Positions 10,438-22,810 of a stretch of 64,000 nucleotides of DNA are shown here, in pieces. Every line of letters begins with the position of its first letter. Positions within the stretch are counted from its first letter, which is position 1. The notes under the pieces were generated by a model. That model saw only the letters and a program-made list of their open reading frames with translations, had not been told where the DNA came from and did no database searches. The position numbers and the translations under genes are program-made. Where the stretch lies: contig OY740776.1 in the NCBI GenBank assembly GCA_963513935.1, positions 15,517,660 to 15,581,659 of the forward strand, in the 5' to 3' direction. This DNA comes from Aphrophora alni (lineage: Eukaryota > Arthropoda > Insecta > Hemiptera > Aphrophoridae).

Positions 10438-10439
10438 AG

Positions 10440-12078
10440 ATTAATTAATTCATTCACACGATGAATGCGTCACACATCAAATGTTAAAACACAAAGCACA
10501 AACACAAACACAATTATAATAAATATTCCCGTTCGGCAACGGTGCGCATTATCCTATGTCTGGTGGAACACTCTCCAGAACAAATATCATGATAGTTTCA
10601 GTTGTGTTGTGAGATCATTTATATAAAGTTCTTCATCCAGCATTGGGATGAATGGGCTATAGGTCGACAGGTCGTCAGCCGTCGCCAACTAGCCCTCCCG
10701 CAAAAAGTCGGTATCACAAATCACAGTCTGAGAGTCACAGTCGCAGATCACTGAAATGTAGTTCCTAACGTTCACTAAAAAGAGAGCGCACAGCGCATCG
10801 CTATTCGCCAGCGTATCATGGAACACAGTTAGCCTTAAAATCACAGTTAAGACCTACTATTCTCGTTTGGCCAGTCACAGGCCGAATTGTGATTTCTAAA
10901 TATCAGTGAGTAAATCACAGGTTAGCAAATCACACCACATCACTACTAGACTAGTGTAGTGGAAATGGTCTACGAAGGCACTTCGCAGATCGGGCGAAAA
11001 CGCTGTACTATTCTCGAAGTAAACGTTAAGGGGTGCGAGGAGGGCAAGTCTCAGGTAGCTGGCGAATCGGAGGCAAAGTCAATGTTTGTGGAACGGTGTT
11101 ATTTTCCGACATAATCCACCTCTTTCTCTACCGCCCCGCAACGGGCACAAGTGCCTTCTTAGGGCTGTTCCACTATAAAGTCCCTTTAACAATAGCCTAC
11201 CATACTAATCGGTTAGAAAATATCAGGTTGGGCTTTTCCACAGTTGTGAGTGGTTAAGCGTAAGCGTAGAATATGTATGATTTCAGTGTAGATAGTTATT
11301 TTTAAGTGTTTCACTGTTAAGAAAAGCATTCAAATTTGCAGTTGTAACTCATTTCGGAGTATCGTGTCAAACTATTGAGTCAATGTTATTAATTATTAGA
11401 GTAATAGTGAGATGTTCAGTATCAATTAAAATATTGCTTTGCTTTGCATTCCTTGCGCGTTCATTCTTACCGCAGCAGTAGGCTACTACTTGTCCATCTT
11501 CATCACACAAGCAGATCCGCTAAAAGTAACGCTCAAAAAATAGTTTTTGAGTATAACTTTGGTTTTTGAAAAATTGACATTGGTTTATTTACCCGATTAC
11601 ATTCTCTATACTACCTATATTTGAATATAAAAGTGTCTTTTATCTACTATTTCTGTATCAACTGGCGTAAACTAGAAATTTGCGTTTTTTGTTCAGTCTA
11701 GAAGAATACATACATTTCTAAACTTGAAAAATCTTTTAAAATTGTCATTGTAAACACGACCGAGAATAATTCCAATTTAAAAACGGAATAAAGTTACTTT
11801 TAATATTTTTAATTTACGCGACTTGTGTTATTACATCATCCGTCAGTTATTTAACAAAATAACACGAGTTTGTAATTTGTTATTATCTAATTCTATCGAT
11901 AAGACAGATTCAAGTGTTGTTATCAGTGACGCGTGTGTAACCCGTATTGATAACAGACTTGCACGTGTCCAACCTACGTGATGAACTGTGCGTTACGTGA
12001 GTACTTGAACAGAGCATTAACTTTCTACAGTCGTATCTTGTAATGTTATTACTTTGTACATGTTTATATATAGAAAGT
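10440..12078. other. Stretch without supported gene
   Basis: The part at 10600-11110 is richer in G+C and contains many TCACAG words (about 10700-10940), a loose short-period repeat. The 74-residue frame at 11033-11257 has no recognisable domain. The rest is A+T-rich unique-looking sequence. Confidence 0.4.
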
Positions 12079-12290
12079 TTTATGGCGTTCAGATATGTGG
12101 TTTTTGAATTAAAATTCAACTCCTAGATTTGGAATACTGGAATACAGGGTCGTGAAAGAACAAGAGTTGGTTAAGAAAGACCTGAAGGGGATATAAAAGA
12201 GAGGGATCTAACCCAAGACTAAATGGAAAGTGTAGGTCCAGCTGGTCTTGTTAACAGATAGAGCTAGGCCGAGTTACGAAACTAGTGGGG
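12079..12290 (+). repeat. Dispersed repeat family A, copy 1
   Basis: It shares GCGTTCAGATATGTGGTTTT and a downstream AACAAGAGTTGGT...AGAGAGGGATCTAACCCAAG block with 18762-18950. Shorter relatives lie at 45200-45290, 59520-59640, 60515-60640 and, reversed, 53160-53270. No coding capacity is evident. Confidence 0.65.
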
Positions 12291-12339
12291 ACTTTTAATT
12301 TACACTTCTACGTTGCCCGTGTCGTCAAGAAAATAGTGT

Positions 12340-12870
12340 CACACAATTATGAGGTTTTGAAAACCTGTGTAACAACGGTTTTAAACAAACTTTCCCTACT
12401 GGATAAGACCCCTTGATCTACCAATACAATTTAACATTTCCTAAAAGGCACAAGAAACGAACTTTTGGGCGTTACGTTTAGAGGATCTGCTTGTATTACA
12501 GTCTCCTCAAGGTAGGAATGTGTCTGGGTAGGAGAGGAAAAGAGGGGCCCCACACTTTGTTACGTTTTCTTTCAGCGGTACAACCCCAATAAAAAAATAT
12601 ATACCTCAAATGCTTCTATTTAAACGTGTACCCTAATTTCGTTTCTTTGTCGGTGTAAATAAGAATAAAACGTTTACAAAAGTACAGAAAGGTGCATATT
12701 AAAGAGCTAAGCAGTAATTTGCGTAGTTGGTTTTAGTGGAATGGGTTGTACCGTCAAGTCAGGTTAGGGAGGACACGCCCATTAGCCTACACCAGACACA
12801 CTCCTAGTCTGAGGGTACTGTACATTGTATGATTGGGCTAGGTAAGTACGACGATGTCGCATATCGTCAC
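12340..12870 (+). repeat. Dispersed repeat family B, copy 1 (no internal insertion)
   Basis: It aligns over its length with 20065-21190. Shared landmarks include AACCTGTGTAA, CTCAAGGTAGGAATGTGTCT, AGCGGTACAACCCC, TTGTACCGTCAAGTCAGG and GGGTAAGTAC-type text. This copy lacks the 675-bp insertion seen in the other and so shows the unoccupied site. Confidence 0.8.
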
Positions 12871-13093
12871 TGTAATTTAACGTTACGTTACACCAACAAA
12901 GCAATATTTATTTCCGAGTATCTCAGGTGCCAGGAAATCCTTGTTGCACTCTTCTTTCTTATTCAACTTCCGGTGCTTCACTTTTACTACAAATCAAATC
13001 ACTTTCCAATTTCCGGTTGTAAAACACTTGCCCTTTTCCTTAAAAAAAAAACAACTGTTTTCCTTGCAACAGATTCGCAAGATCAGGTAACCC

Positions 13094-13111
13094 AACCTAA
13101 CCTAACCTAAC
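13094..13111. repeat. Short CCTAA (TTAGG) tract
   Basis: Three or four CCTAA units in a row, one of many short interstitial telomere-type tracts in the window. Confidence 0.8.
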
Positions 13112-13239
13112 GGGCACATCCGTTTCCTAGTGAACCGTTATCTGAACAGATTGTGTTGCCCGCTATTTAGAGGGTTGCTGCAGATGCGATTCGAAGGGTA
13201 GATGCCAATATTGTTACATGATTCGTGGCAAGGACACTA

Positions 13240-13448
<209 letters not shown>

Positions 13449-13673
13449 ACATTCAAGTTACAGTATTTAGAAAGTACCCGACAACGTTTTTTGTTTTCTA
13501 ACTTTAGAAGCAGTCATTATGTTCAAAATGAAGTACCACTCTGTCGCCTTTCACTAACGAATTTCTTTTATTGATTTTTCAATGTTAAAATTAGATTTCC
13601 AGTATAGTAAAAAGATCACTGATTTTAGCCTCTACCAAAATGGATTTTGATCGTTCGTTGAAATACATGGGTA

Positions 13674-14340
13674 TACAGGCTGTTTCAGAAGTATGGGAAA
13701 ATTATTTTAGGTTAACACATCTTACAGTAATCATGTAAATATTGTTGAGAGATGAGTCGTTTTTTGTCTCTCCGATCGTTTATATTTTCCCCTTCTCAAA
13801 ATTTACTATTACTCACTATCTATAAACGCAGCAATTGTCTAATTGTGAGCTTATAACACAAGAACTGCTGATCTGATTTTCATACGGGTTTTTTTTTTAT
13901 CTGGTTAGGTTCTAATTTTTTATTTGATTCGTCAGAAAAAAATTATTTCTAATTATGGTTTTTCAAAAGTAAGTTAAAACTCTGATTGACTGTAGTTTAT
14001 TTCTTAATAAACATAGAACAAAAACATAAATTCCTTTGGAATTAAACAGTTTTTAATAAAAAACTTAAAATTAAGCCAAATTTTTATTTGTTAGGGCTTC
14101 GAAGTGGCCGCCATTCTCTTCCTGGAGAAGCAGTAGTCTTTCCTCTACGCTATGCGCGGCATTTCTTAACGTGTTGACATTTAACTCAGCTACGTTTTGA
14201 ATAATTGCTTCTCTCAGTTCTTACGATTTAAGGTCTTCCTGGCCTCTTGATGTTTCCAACGGACCCGGTGGTTAAAACTTTTTATACGCGACTACACTGC
14301 ACCGTCCCTCAAACCGTTGCGAGTACGAAACTTTCTTAAC
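13674..14340 (-). mobile_element. Remnant of a Tc1/IS630-type transposon
   Basis: The left end reads TACAGGCTGTTTCAGAAGTA, matching the ACAGGGTGTTTCARAAGTA terminal repeat of this insect class. On the minus strand a transposase C-terminus ends at 14071. The 5' half and the other terminus are not recognisable, so the copy is truncated. Confidence 0.6.
14071..14250 (-). pseudogene. Transposase C-terminal fragment (Tc1/IS630, DDE superfamily)
   Basis: The minus-strand frame reads ELREAIIQNVAELNVNTLRN, then AAHSVEERLLLLQEENGGHF, then EALTNKNLA and stop at 14073-14071. The pattern 'LR..I......I....L.NV..S...RL..C....GGHFE.L' is the usual C-terminus of many insect Tc1/IS630 transposases. The upstream catalytic core is missing or scrambled by stops, so this is not functional. 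It is placed correctly relative to the terminal motif at 13674. Confidence 0.65.
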
Positions 14341-15540
14341 CCTGCTGATAAACTGCGTTCACATTCATAATAACACTGAATCAATGCTGCGTGTTTGTAA
14401 AGGTAAAGTCATGATGGAATTTTTAAAAATCAATTAATTGTAAACTACTATAAGTTTACCACCTGCTAGATTCCCGTGTTTGTAATTAGTCAACAATGAG
14501 AAAACTCGCTACTATGGCAACAAATAAATAGCAATGAATAAATAACAGCAGATATTTTAATAAATCCCAATTATATCTGCATACAATAAAGAGTTCTTCT
14601 GTAGGATTCAACAACAAATAACGAAACCAGAACCATTTAAAATGTTTACTTACTATTTTGCACACGGGTTTGTTCATTAAAAATTTCAACGAAATCGGTA
14701 GATCCGATTCTGAGAAATTACAAGAGCGATTCTTTATTTTATACTGACAGCTCAAAAATTGATGTTTTTAATCAGGTGGCGACCAATATGCTTTGTTTGG
14801 ATCCTTAAAAGGTACACATGAACAAAATCGTTTCAGAAAGTCGCAATGTTTTGTTTTTCTCTAATTTTTTGTAATGTACCCTACCTAAGTTTTAGGTTAT
14901 CAAAATGCTCTTTCATATTGCCCACAAAGTAACCTCCATTAAAATCTACGTGTTTGGGCTGTATAGACATCGTTCCAAAAAAAAATTGCGTTTAACGAAT
15001 CTCAAAAAAAATTGCAAAAAAATCTAAATCGATATTTAGACCAACACAAGTTTCACTCTACTTTGAACAAGTGAGAAAACAACTTTAAAAAATAAAATAA
15101 ACTACGAACTCAATCTTACAAATATTTTTCAAACTGTTAACGCAATTGCGATAAAATTTTGGTAAAATAACAAATCTTTCGATATAAAAAAAATCGCCAA
15201 TACGCATGTATAAGAAAATTACCGATAGTAAGTTTAAAAATACGCAGAGGACACCGCCGGAGGCGTCATAGTCCCGCGCAAAGCTTCCGTGAACATGCAA
15301 ATTACACGCGTCTTCCTCGCGCTGCATCACGCTTGTTGAAACACAAAGAAACTCTTCGATATGTTTAACATAACAATTGATAGACGCTGATCTTTGGAAT
15401 AACAGAGTGCTTCTGAAATATTTCCAATTACTGTCGATTTAATTAAAATAGAACAGAAAATCTAATTTTCACTTTAAAGGATATAATTTAAATATTAAAT
15501 ATCACTACAGGTTGAGGTCGGCTAAATCATAACAGAACTG
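14340..15540. other. Stretch without recognisable gene
   Basis: A+T-rich sequence. The text around 14640-14760 (CACACGGGTTTGTTCATT, ATTTCAACGAAATCGGTAGA) resembles widespread decayed repeats but was not assigned. Short minus-strand frames here lack any domain. Confidence 0.4.
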
Positions 15541-15542
15541 TT

Positions 15543-15596
<54 letters not shown>
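15543..15596. repeat. (TA)n microsatellite
   Basis: A perfect AT dinucleotide run of about 54 bp. Confidence 0.95.
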
Positions 15597-15600
<4 letters not shown>

Positions 15601-16021
15601 TAGTATCCACTCGCTGTGCTCGTGACTGAGACGCGGTCCAGCTGGATTTCTTATTATAGTTTCTCGTGCCATACATCCTTGGAAGGTTAGTGTTCAAAAT
15701 TACATTTTTGACAGTAACTTCGTTATTTGTCTACGTAGATATGTGAGGTTGGCACCACTGCATGCAAAATTGAAATCTGCAAATTTGGTTTTAATTTAGT
15801 GTGTTATAAGTTGGATACATTTTACGATATGCCCAAATACTATTTAAAATATTCACCGTTCTGATATATTTTCGATTTTTTTTGGAATATTAATAGGATT
15901 CTATATGGGATCACAATATCAAAATCTCAATTTTTGTAACAACGAGAACAACTCGAAAAGTATTTATCCCACTCATCACCCGTTACAAAACCAAAATGAC
16001 CCGTCACCGAAAGGGACAGTT

Positions 16022-16265
16022 GGATCGACTTCTTGTCACTCAAAAATTCAAAATTACCCGTGAACTTTAAAAGAATATATTTTAAACAGGACCTAAGTTC
16101 TATCGACTTCTTGTCACTCAAAAATTCAAAATTACCCATGAATTTTAAAAGAATATTTATATTTTAAACAGGACCTTAGTTCGATCGACTTCTTGTCACT
16201 CAAAAATTCAAAATTACCCATGAATTTTAAAAGAATATTTATATTTTAAACAGGACCTAAACTTG
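16022..16265. repeat. ~80-bp tandem repeat, three copies
   Basis: Copies start at about 16025, 16103 and 16185, each with TCGACTTCTTGTCACTCAAA, then AAATTACCC and AACAGGACCT. The 70-residue minus-strand frame across it comes from the repeat. Confidence 0.85.
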
Positions 16266-17293
16266 CATCGTTGTGACAAGCGCTTTGTTAGTCTAAGCTG
16301 TTTTTGGTTAGTCGATCTTTTGATTAAGGTTACTAGGTGCATTTGTTTTTTTTGTTGTTTTTCCCCTGCGATTATGTACACGGATTTGTGTTGCCACTAA
16401 TTTCACTGAAATTTCAAAGAAATCCGTTCAACCGATTTTGAGAAATCGCGTTTTTTATAACCGTTACACGACGGATTATTTTGTTTTTTAAACGATGACT
16501 TACAAACCACCATGTTTTGAGAGATTTTGACCGATACTCATAGTTTGTTGAGTCCTTAGAGGCTTCATTTCACCAAAATATGATTTAAATTGTTGCACCC
16601 GAGTTTGAGAAAACAACACGTTAAAAAAAACTTATGGTATTTACCCCCAAATTTTGATTTATCGAAAAAAAATCCCGAAATATGGCTCAAATATACCACC
16701 ATATTAAATTTCATTGAAATTGTAAGCCAGACGGACATATTTTATTCCAACAATCATTTATAAGAATATACTCAAAAAATGTAACAGATTATTTAACCAG
16801 TTACAACTTTTCAATATTATGTTATTCAGGAATCACCAATAGAAATTTACTTCCTGTCATGTAAGCGTAAGGCATCACCTGCCAAGAATTCGCTGTGTTT
16901 CAGGTAGCAGGAAGGGTTGTATTTCAGAAACATGTTTACTGGCTATCAACCCCTGGAGCCAACTGTGTGATGACGTCATGGGTTTACAGTTACTATGTCT
17001 CGACTAGAAAGTTTGAAGTTTACTTAATCTGTCTCGCTCATAATCATCAACAAACCAAAGTACAGCCAGGACAAAGTTTGTTTATTTTCGGACAAGGAAA
17101 TGTCATTACGAATATCAAAATGTCAAATTATCGAGGCATCTACACGTCTTTTTCTTTATACACGCTTAAGCAATCGACATACCCACTAAAAAACCTCCCC
17201 CCTCTCCCACGAGGAAACAACTCCAATTGACGAGGGCAAGTGGTAAATCTTATAAGCGAAATATGCGTACAAACCAGAGAGCTTCCAAGAACC
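16266..17293. other. Stretch without recognisable gene
   Basis: No domain was found in the 111-residue frame at 16895-17230. The sequence is A+T-rich with decayed repeat text such as ATTTCAAAGAAATCCGTTCA at about 16410. Confidence 0.4.
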
Positions 17294-17473
17294 CCAGGTC
17301 AGCCATCCCTTCACGCGGACCGAAGGCATTATTCCCAAGAATGCCAACCCCGGATGCGTCACTGAGTCACTCCAGTTGTCACCCCAGGTCATCCACCCCT
17401 TTACGCGGGCTGAAGACATTATTGCTAAGAATTCCAACCCTGGATGCGTCACTGGGTCACTCCAGTTGTCACT
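17294..17473. repeat. 90-bp direct duplication
   Basis: Two copies (from 17294 and 17384) each begin CCAGGTCA and end ACTCCAGTTGTCAC, about 85% alike. They are G+C-richer than their surroundings. The open frames on both strands result from the 90-bp (30-codon) period. Confidence 0.85.
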
Positions 17474-17512
17474 TTGCCTTTAACTGTCGTGGGGATAAGG
17501 TTAGAGTAGATA

Positions 17513-17553
17513 AGGTTACGTTAGGTTAAGTTAGGTTAGGTTAGGTTAGGTTA
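17513..17553. repeat. TTAGG tract
   Basis: About seven TTAGG units with one TTAAG variant. Confidence 0.9.
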
Positions 17554-17934
17554 CTTACCTTTTTTCGTAAAATATTTTTTTTTAATTTTAAAAATGTAAC
17601 AAATTTATTTATTTTTTCCCCTAAATATATTCAAAAATTGTACACAAAACTTTTGTATATCTTAGAAAAAGGTGGTAAGCTATTGATTTTGGATGCTACA
17701 GGTTTTTTTGAAAAATGATAACTTCATTTTTTGACATCTAACAAACTTACTCTAAAACCGTTTCAAAAAATATATATACATTACATAGATGAATTCTACG
17801 CATCTTTCTGAGAAAAATTATGTCTTATAAAAGTTAGGTTTTGTATAAAAATTAGGTTGTACGCATTTTTCGCCTGTCAAAATGTTCTGACGTCATAGCT
17901 TACACTCGTCATCTGTCAAAACTTGATCCTGTAA

Positions 17935-18640
17935 GCATCTTTCGCAAGATTCCTGGTGTACGCATCTTTCGGCTATTCCTCCCACGGACATGCATTGGAG
18001 AGAGCATCTTTCGCAAGATTCCTGGTGTATGCATCTTTCGGCTATTCCTCCCAAGGACATGCACTGGAGAGAGCATCTTTCGCAAGATTCCTGGTGTACG
18101 CATCTTTCGGCTATTCCTCCCACGGACATGCACTGGAGAGAGCATCTTTCGCAAGATTCCTGGTCTACGCATCTTTCGGCTATTCCTCCCACGGACATGC
18201 ACTGGAGAGAGCATCTTTCGCAAGATTCCTGGTGTACGCATCTTTCGGCTATTCCTCCCAAGGACATGCACTGGAGAGAGCATCTTTCGCAAGATTCCTG
18301 GTGTACGCATCTTTCGGCTATTCCTCCCACGGACATGCACTGGAGAGAGCATCTTTCGCACGATTCCTGGTGTACGCATCTTTCGGGTATTCCTCCCACG
18401 GACATGCACTGGAGAGAGCATCTTTCGCAAGATTCCTGGTGTACGCATCTTTCGGGTATTCCTCCCAAGGACATGCACTGGAGAGAGCATCTTTCGCAAG
18501 ATTCCTGGTGTACGCATCTTTCGGGTATTCCTCCCACGGACATGCACTGGAGAGAGCATCTTTCGCAAGATTCCTGGTGTACGCATCTTTCGAGTATTCC
18601 TTCCACGGACATGCACTGGAGAGAGCATCTTGGGAACTTC
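17935..18640. repeat. 69-bp minisatellite, ten copies
   Basis: GGACATGCA recurs exactly every 69 bp from 17986 to 18607. Each unit contains two diverged half-units starting GCATCTTTCG, and units differ by a few substitutions (CACGG/CAAGG, GGCTATT/GGGTATT). Because 69 is divisible by 3, several frames on both strands stay open for 237-255 codons. Five competing open frames show that none is under coding constraint. Confidence 0.95.
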
Positions 18641-18761
18641 CAAATGGCTGCAAGCTGCAAGCAATTTCACGGTAGTCTACATGTTGATCCGTATTGGTTT
18701 TAATGTATGTTTGTGTAGAAATTTTTATGATGGGGCTTAAAAAAGTTTCATATAAAGTGTT

Positions 18762-18950
18762 ATAGCGTTCAGATATGTGGTTTTTGAATTAATGTTTGAC
18801 TGTAAACCCTGTACAGTGAGTTACAGTTTAAATACTAGACTCCTAGCTTCTGAATTCCAAAAGAGCAAGAGTTGGTCAAGAGAGATCTGATAGGAAAGAA
18901 GAAAGAGAGGGATATAACACAAAACTAACCGGAAAAATGGGTCCTTCAAT
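18762..18950 (+). repeat. Dispersed repeat family A, copy 2
   Basis: It starts GCGTTCAGATATGTGGTTTT like copy 1 and continues through CCAAAAGAGCAAGAGTTGGT to an AAAGAGAGGGATATAAC block. Confidence 0.65.
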
Positions 18951-19798
18951 TCATTTTGATCAAACTGGGTGTGTGAGCAAATTGTGGCGTACCAAAATGG
19001 GATTACTTTTTTTTTTAGTATTTAAAGTATTGGGGTAACTGTTACAATATAAAATGTTTCAAAAATAGAGCTCCTGATAACTCAACAAAAAAATTCCCAT
19101 CCAGAAATCTGTAAAAAAATCCAGTGCCGATTGAACAATGAACAACCCAACGACGCGATGTTCAGTTTATTATTTTTTTCAATTTATTCTGAATCTAATT
19201 ATTTTATAAGTTTCATCAAAATCGAGTAATCAGTTCTTAGATATTCCACATTCCGAGACGAATTTTGATTCGAAGTGTAGGATAAGTTTTGTAATCCTAC
19301 AAAATTTCACCTCCATTTTTTTGACTGATCTTCACTCTTCATGGAATCAGGAATAAAAGGTCGTGTAGACAAACCGTCCGTCCGTCGTCGTTGTCGCCTA
19401 CGTACGTAGATACTGGGTACATGAAATAGCAATATGAAGTTTGTTGTAGAGGACAGTGAGGTCATATAGAACCGTATTAAAATTCAAAAAAAGTGATTTA
19501 AAAAGTCAAAATGGTTTTAAATCATTTTTCGTCATACTGCTTCTAAACAGCTGTTTTTAATACATTCATTGAGATGCTAAAGTTGTTCTTTACTCCTAGT
19601 ACATAAAAACAATCAGCTGAGGTCGATGTCATCAGCTGTTACTTCGTTTATACGAATTAATTAATGATTGTAAAGCATCCTATAAAAACAACCGATACTC
19701 TCGATTGTAAATAACCGTTAAAACAGCTGTTACCATCGATTTGTAGGTAAATAGGTTAAAACATTTTTTTTTTTTGAAATTGTTTTTATATTGTTTGC

Positions 19799-19938
19799 AG
19801 TATAACGAAAAATATAGTTCATCACTTGGACCAAAAGAAGCTTTTCGATCCTCGCTCATTTTACGGTTAAACTTTAGTTTGCATCGAAAAGCTTATCTTT
19901 TGGTCCTAGTGATGAAATATACTATTTCGTTCATATTT
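19799..19938. mobile_element. Small foldback element (MITE-like)
   Basis: The arm 19799-19850 (TTCATCACTTGGACCAAAAG, AAGCTTTTCGATCC) pairs with 19880-19938 (GCATCGAAAAGCTT, TTGGTCCTAGTGATGAA). The loop is ~30 nt. The overlapping 74-codon frame is incidental. Confidence 0.8.
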
Positions 19939-20064
19939 CTTGTGTTATTCAATCAACATCAATTCTGCATGTTAGAAACCTTTATATCTCTACTATGATA
20001 AATAGGGAATTTATTGTCAAAAAAGTAATTTCAAACCCGATCTCGCTAGAAAGTACCTATACGG

Positions 20065-21190
20065 GTTAAGAGGTTCAGAAAAACCTGTGTAATAACTATT
20101 TAAACATACTTTACTGAGAAATTCCCCGTTACTCTACTTTTAGATATTTCAGCATCCTCAAGGTAGGAATGTGTCTGGTGTGGAGAGGAAAAGAGGGGCC
20201 CCGCACACTTTGTTTGTTGCGTTTACTTTCAGCGGTACAACCCCGATAAAAAAATATAGTCCTCAAATGCTTCTGTGTAAACCTGTAAACGCCTACCCTA
20301 CTTTCGTTTCTTTTATCGGTGTAAATAAGAATAAATCGTTTAGAAAAGTCTGTCACGAAGTTCTAACTTTAGGAATTAAATGGGTGTCGTGCCATCTCGT
20401 CCAGGTGCTATCTCATCCAAGTGCCATCTCATCCAAGTGCCATCTCATCCAGATTCCATGGACGTAGGGCAGGGGTTAATTCTTTACCCGCCAACTAGTG
20501 CCATCTCGTCCAAAAACCTATGCTATTGTTTACTTGACAGGTCTACAAAAACTATTGGATCGTTTGTAGTAGCCTACCTTTATAATTTTATAAAATTCTT
20601 ATTATTTATAAAATTTCGGGTCTTCCACATTTTCTAGCTTCATACTATTTAACGCGTTTTAATGCTCTTTTATTTTTTTATGCTAATTTAACTAAATGCT
20701 CTTTGCGTTTTATATAAAAATGCTATAAATCATATACAATCATGTTAAAACTCGCCTTGTATGTAATACAGGGAGAAAACCGATCTTCTTGCGAGTGCTC
20801 CTTACCTAGGCTCCAGGTTGCGCAGTTCAACAACAGTCTGTTCTAATGTTCCACCTCAAGGTTTGTAGAATATGAAGCCGCTTGTATATTAACAGAACTA
20901 TTTGACATAAAATACAAATAAAATATGAAAATATTCAAAGCGGCCGTTAGGTTAGGTTAGGTTAATCAACTGTAAAACTGCACTGGACGAGATGGCACTT
21001 TTTTCTAGGAAATTGGATGTTGGATGAGATAGCAGTGGGATGAGATGACACTACATCAATTAAATGTAGCTAAGCAGTTATTTGTGTACCTAGTTTTCTT
21101 GGAATGGATTGTACCGTCAAGTCAGGTTAGGGAGGCTACTGTACATTGTATGATGATGCTGGGTAAGTACCATGATGGCCCCATCAATTT
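20065..21190 (+). repeat. Dispersed repeat family B, copy 2, carrying a MITE
   Basis: It aligns to 12340-12870 on both sides of the insertion at 20383-21057. After the insertion the family text resumes at TAGCTAAGCAG, exactly where copy 1 has GAGCTAAGCAG. Confidence 0.8.
20383..21057. mobile_element. 675-bp MITE with subterminal TGCCATCTCRTCCA repeats
   Basis: The left end has four tandem copies of a ~17-bp TGCCATCTCATCCAAG-like motif plus one at ~20500. The right end has the reverse complement (TGGACGAGATGGCAC, TGGATGAGATAGCA, GGATGAGATGACAC). The element is flanked by AATTAAATG at 20374-20382 and 21058-21066, an 8-9 bp target-site duplication as in hAT elements. It contains a TTAGG tract at 20947-20963. 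No transposase is encoded. Confidence 0.8.
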
Positions 21191-21860
21191 ATTTCAACTT
21201 CAGTGAGCAAGCGTTAATAGGAAACAAACAGGTACGAAGTTTATCTGACTTTTTTTAAACAGTTTCTATTTATACACTACATTTCATTTTGACAGGTAGA
21301 ATGTTCTGTTGTTTTTAACACATATTTTGAAATGTAATAAACAATAGATTGGTATATCTAAATTCGTTCCAAGGTCATGTCAGTTAAAACAAACAACCTG
21401 TTCAAACTTTCAGTCCGGATTATTTCCACCCCAAATCCACTGCCTTTCAAATCCGCCGCATAAATACCGTTAGACATAACCTCACTTAGTTTAAATATCA
21501 CTGCGTCTTGCTATTAAATAAATTACAGATGATGGTAAAGTTCTCGGACATGTCTAAAGTAAAGAAACAAATACAAGCCGGCAGTTAAGCGCATTCCAAT
21601 CTGCATTCCCTTTTAAATGCTGTTAGTCTGTGCGCAATCAACTCGCCGCGTTTATTTGGCATCACAGTTTGATATAAACTTGACGGGCATTAAGCGGAAT
21701 TACCTTCGGGTCAAGACGATAAGAGTCTGAAATGGAAAACAGAAAGTGTGAAGAACAAGTTAATTTTACTTACACAGCATCATTCTACAATACAACAAAA
21801 TCGTGGGATCCCACCCATATGTTAAACTCCAACGAAAATGGAATGTGTAACGTAATTCAA
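21191..21860. other. Apparently single-copy stretch
   Basis: 21360-21720 is unique-looking, moderately G+C, with no open frame of note. It is a candidate conserved non-coding element of the upstream region of the hairy-like gene; nothing specific was recognised. Confidence 0.3.
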
Positions 21861-21863
21861 AAT

Positions 21864-22735
21864 ATACAGGGTGTAACGAAAAACGTAGACTGGCTTTTCG
21901 GATTATATACATCAAAACCAAAAAAAAAATGTCAAATAACATAATAGTCGAATTCCTCTTATTTTTGCGTCTATCCGCCATTTTGTTTTTTTCAAAACAA
22001 AAAACCATAAAAACTGCAGAAATAGTAAAGATATTGAGTTCAAATTTAGTATAAATATTTTGTATGTTACGTTTTAGAAGTGTACCAAACACCAAGAATT
22101 TATTTTAATAATTTTCAAAAATTTAAAATCCATTTAAAATCTTTAAGGAAAGATATCTCAAAAACCTTAACTTTACAAAAATTTACAAGAGTTTTTTTTT
22201 TCCTTAGTAACAACAAACAAAACGGCTTTTTTACTTTTTCTCTAGAACAAAGGATAACCAAGTTATCGACAAAAAAATAAAATTTCTTGGTGATTGTCTA
22301 CAACAATCAAAACTAGTCTAACACCAAAAGATTTTTGAATTATGTTCATTTGTATCCATGCAAATCAAGAAAATTGACCATTATTAAATAATTCAATTCA
22401 ATTGACAAGTTTACTTTTTATTTTAGCATTAATAACAATGGAAATATGACAAATAACGCACACTGTGACACAGTGCTATTGGGTCTGAGGCACAGTTACA
22501 CTGCACATATATTTTCTTGGTTTCCATGGATACAAATGAACATAATTCATAAATCTGTTGGTGTTAGACTAGTTTTGATAGTTGTAGACAATCGCCAAAT
22601 TGTATTTTTAGTTTTTGTCGATAACTTGGTTATCAATTCATCTACAGAAAAAGTGAAAGAACCATTTTGTTTGTCGTTAGGAAAGTAAAATAGTTTGTCT
22701 CTTGTAACTTCTTTTGTAAAGTTAAAACTAAGTGA
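21864..22735. mobile_element. ACAGGGTGT-ended fragment joined to a large inverted repeat
   Basis: TATACAGGGTGTAACGAAAA at 21864 is a terminal motif of the class noted above. Further right, arms 22165-22380 and 22505-22735 are reverse complements (GATTGTCTACAACAATCAAA with TTGATAGTTGTAGACAATCG, TTATGTTCATTTGTATCCATG with its complement) around a ~125-nt loop. Frames inside are incidental. Confidence 0.65.
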
Positions 22736-22810
22736 AAATTATGTTAAAAACCGTTCTACGTTGTACAACTCTTTCAGATAGTTAATAAACTGTACTACGT
22801 TGATCAAATT

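Noticed and set aside
11033..11257. 74-codon open frame in a G+C-richer patch
   Set aside because: No domain, no splice or start evidence; length is expected by chance.
16895..17230. 111-codon plus-strand frame
   Set aside because: No recognisable domain, and composition is not different from surrounding non-coding DNA.
17893..18703. Five long frames over the 69-bp minisatellite, one Cys-rich
   Set aside because: Simultaneous openness on both strands is explained by the 23-codon period; no splice signals or unique coding flanks.
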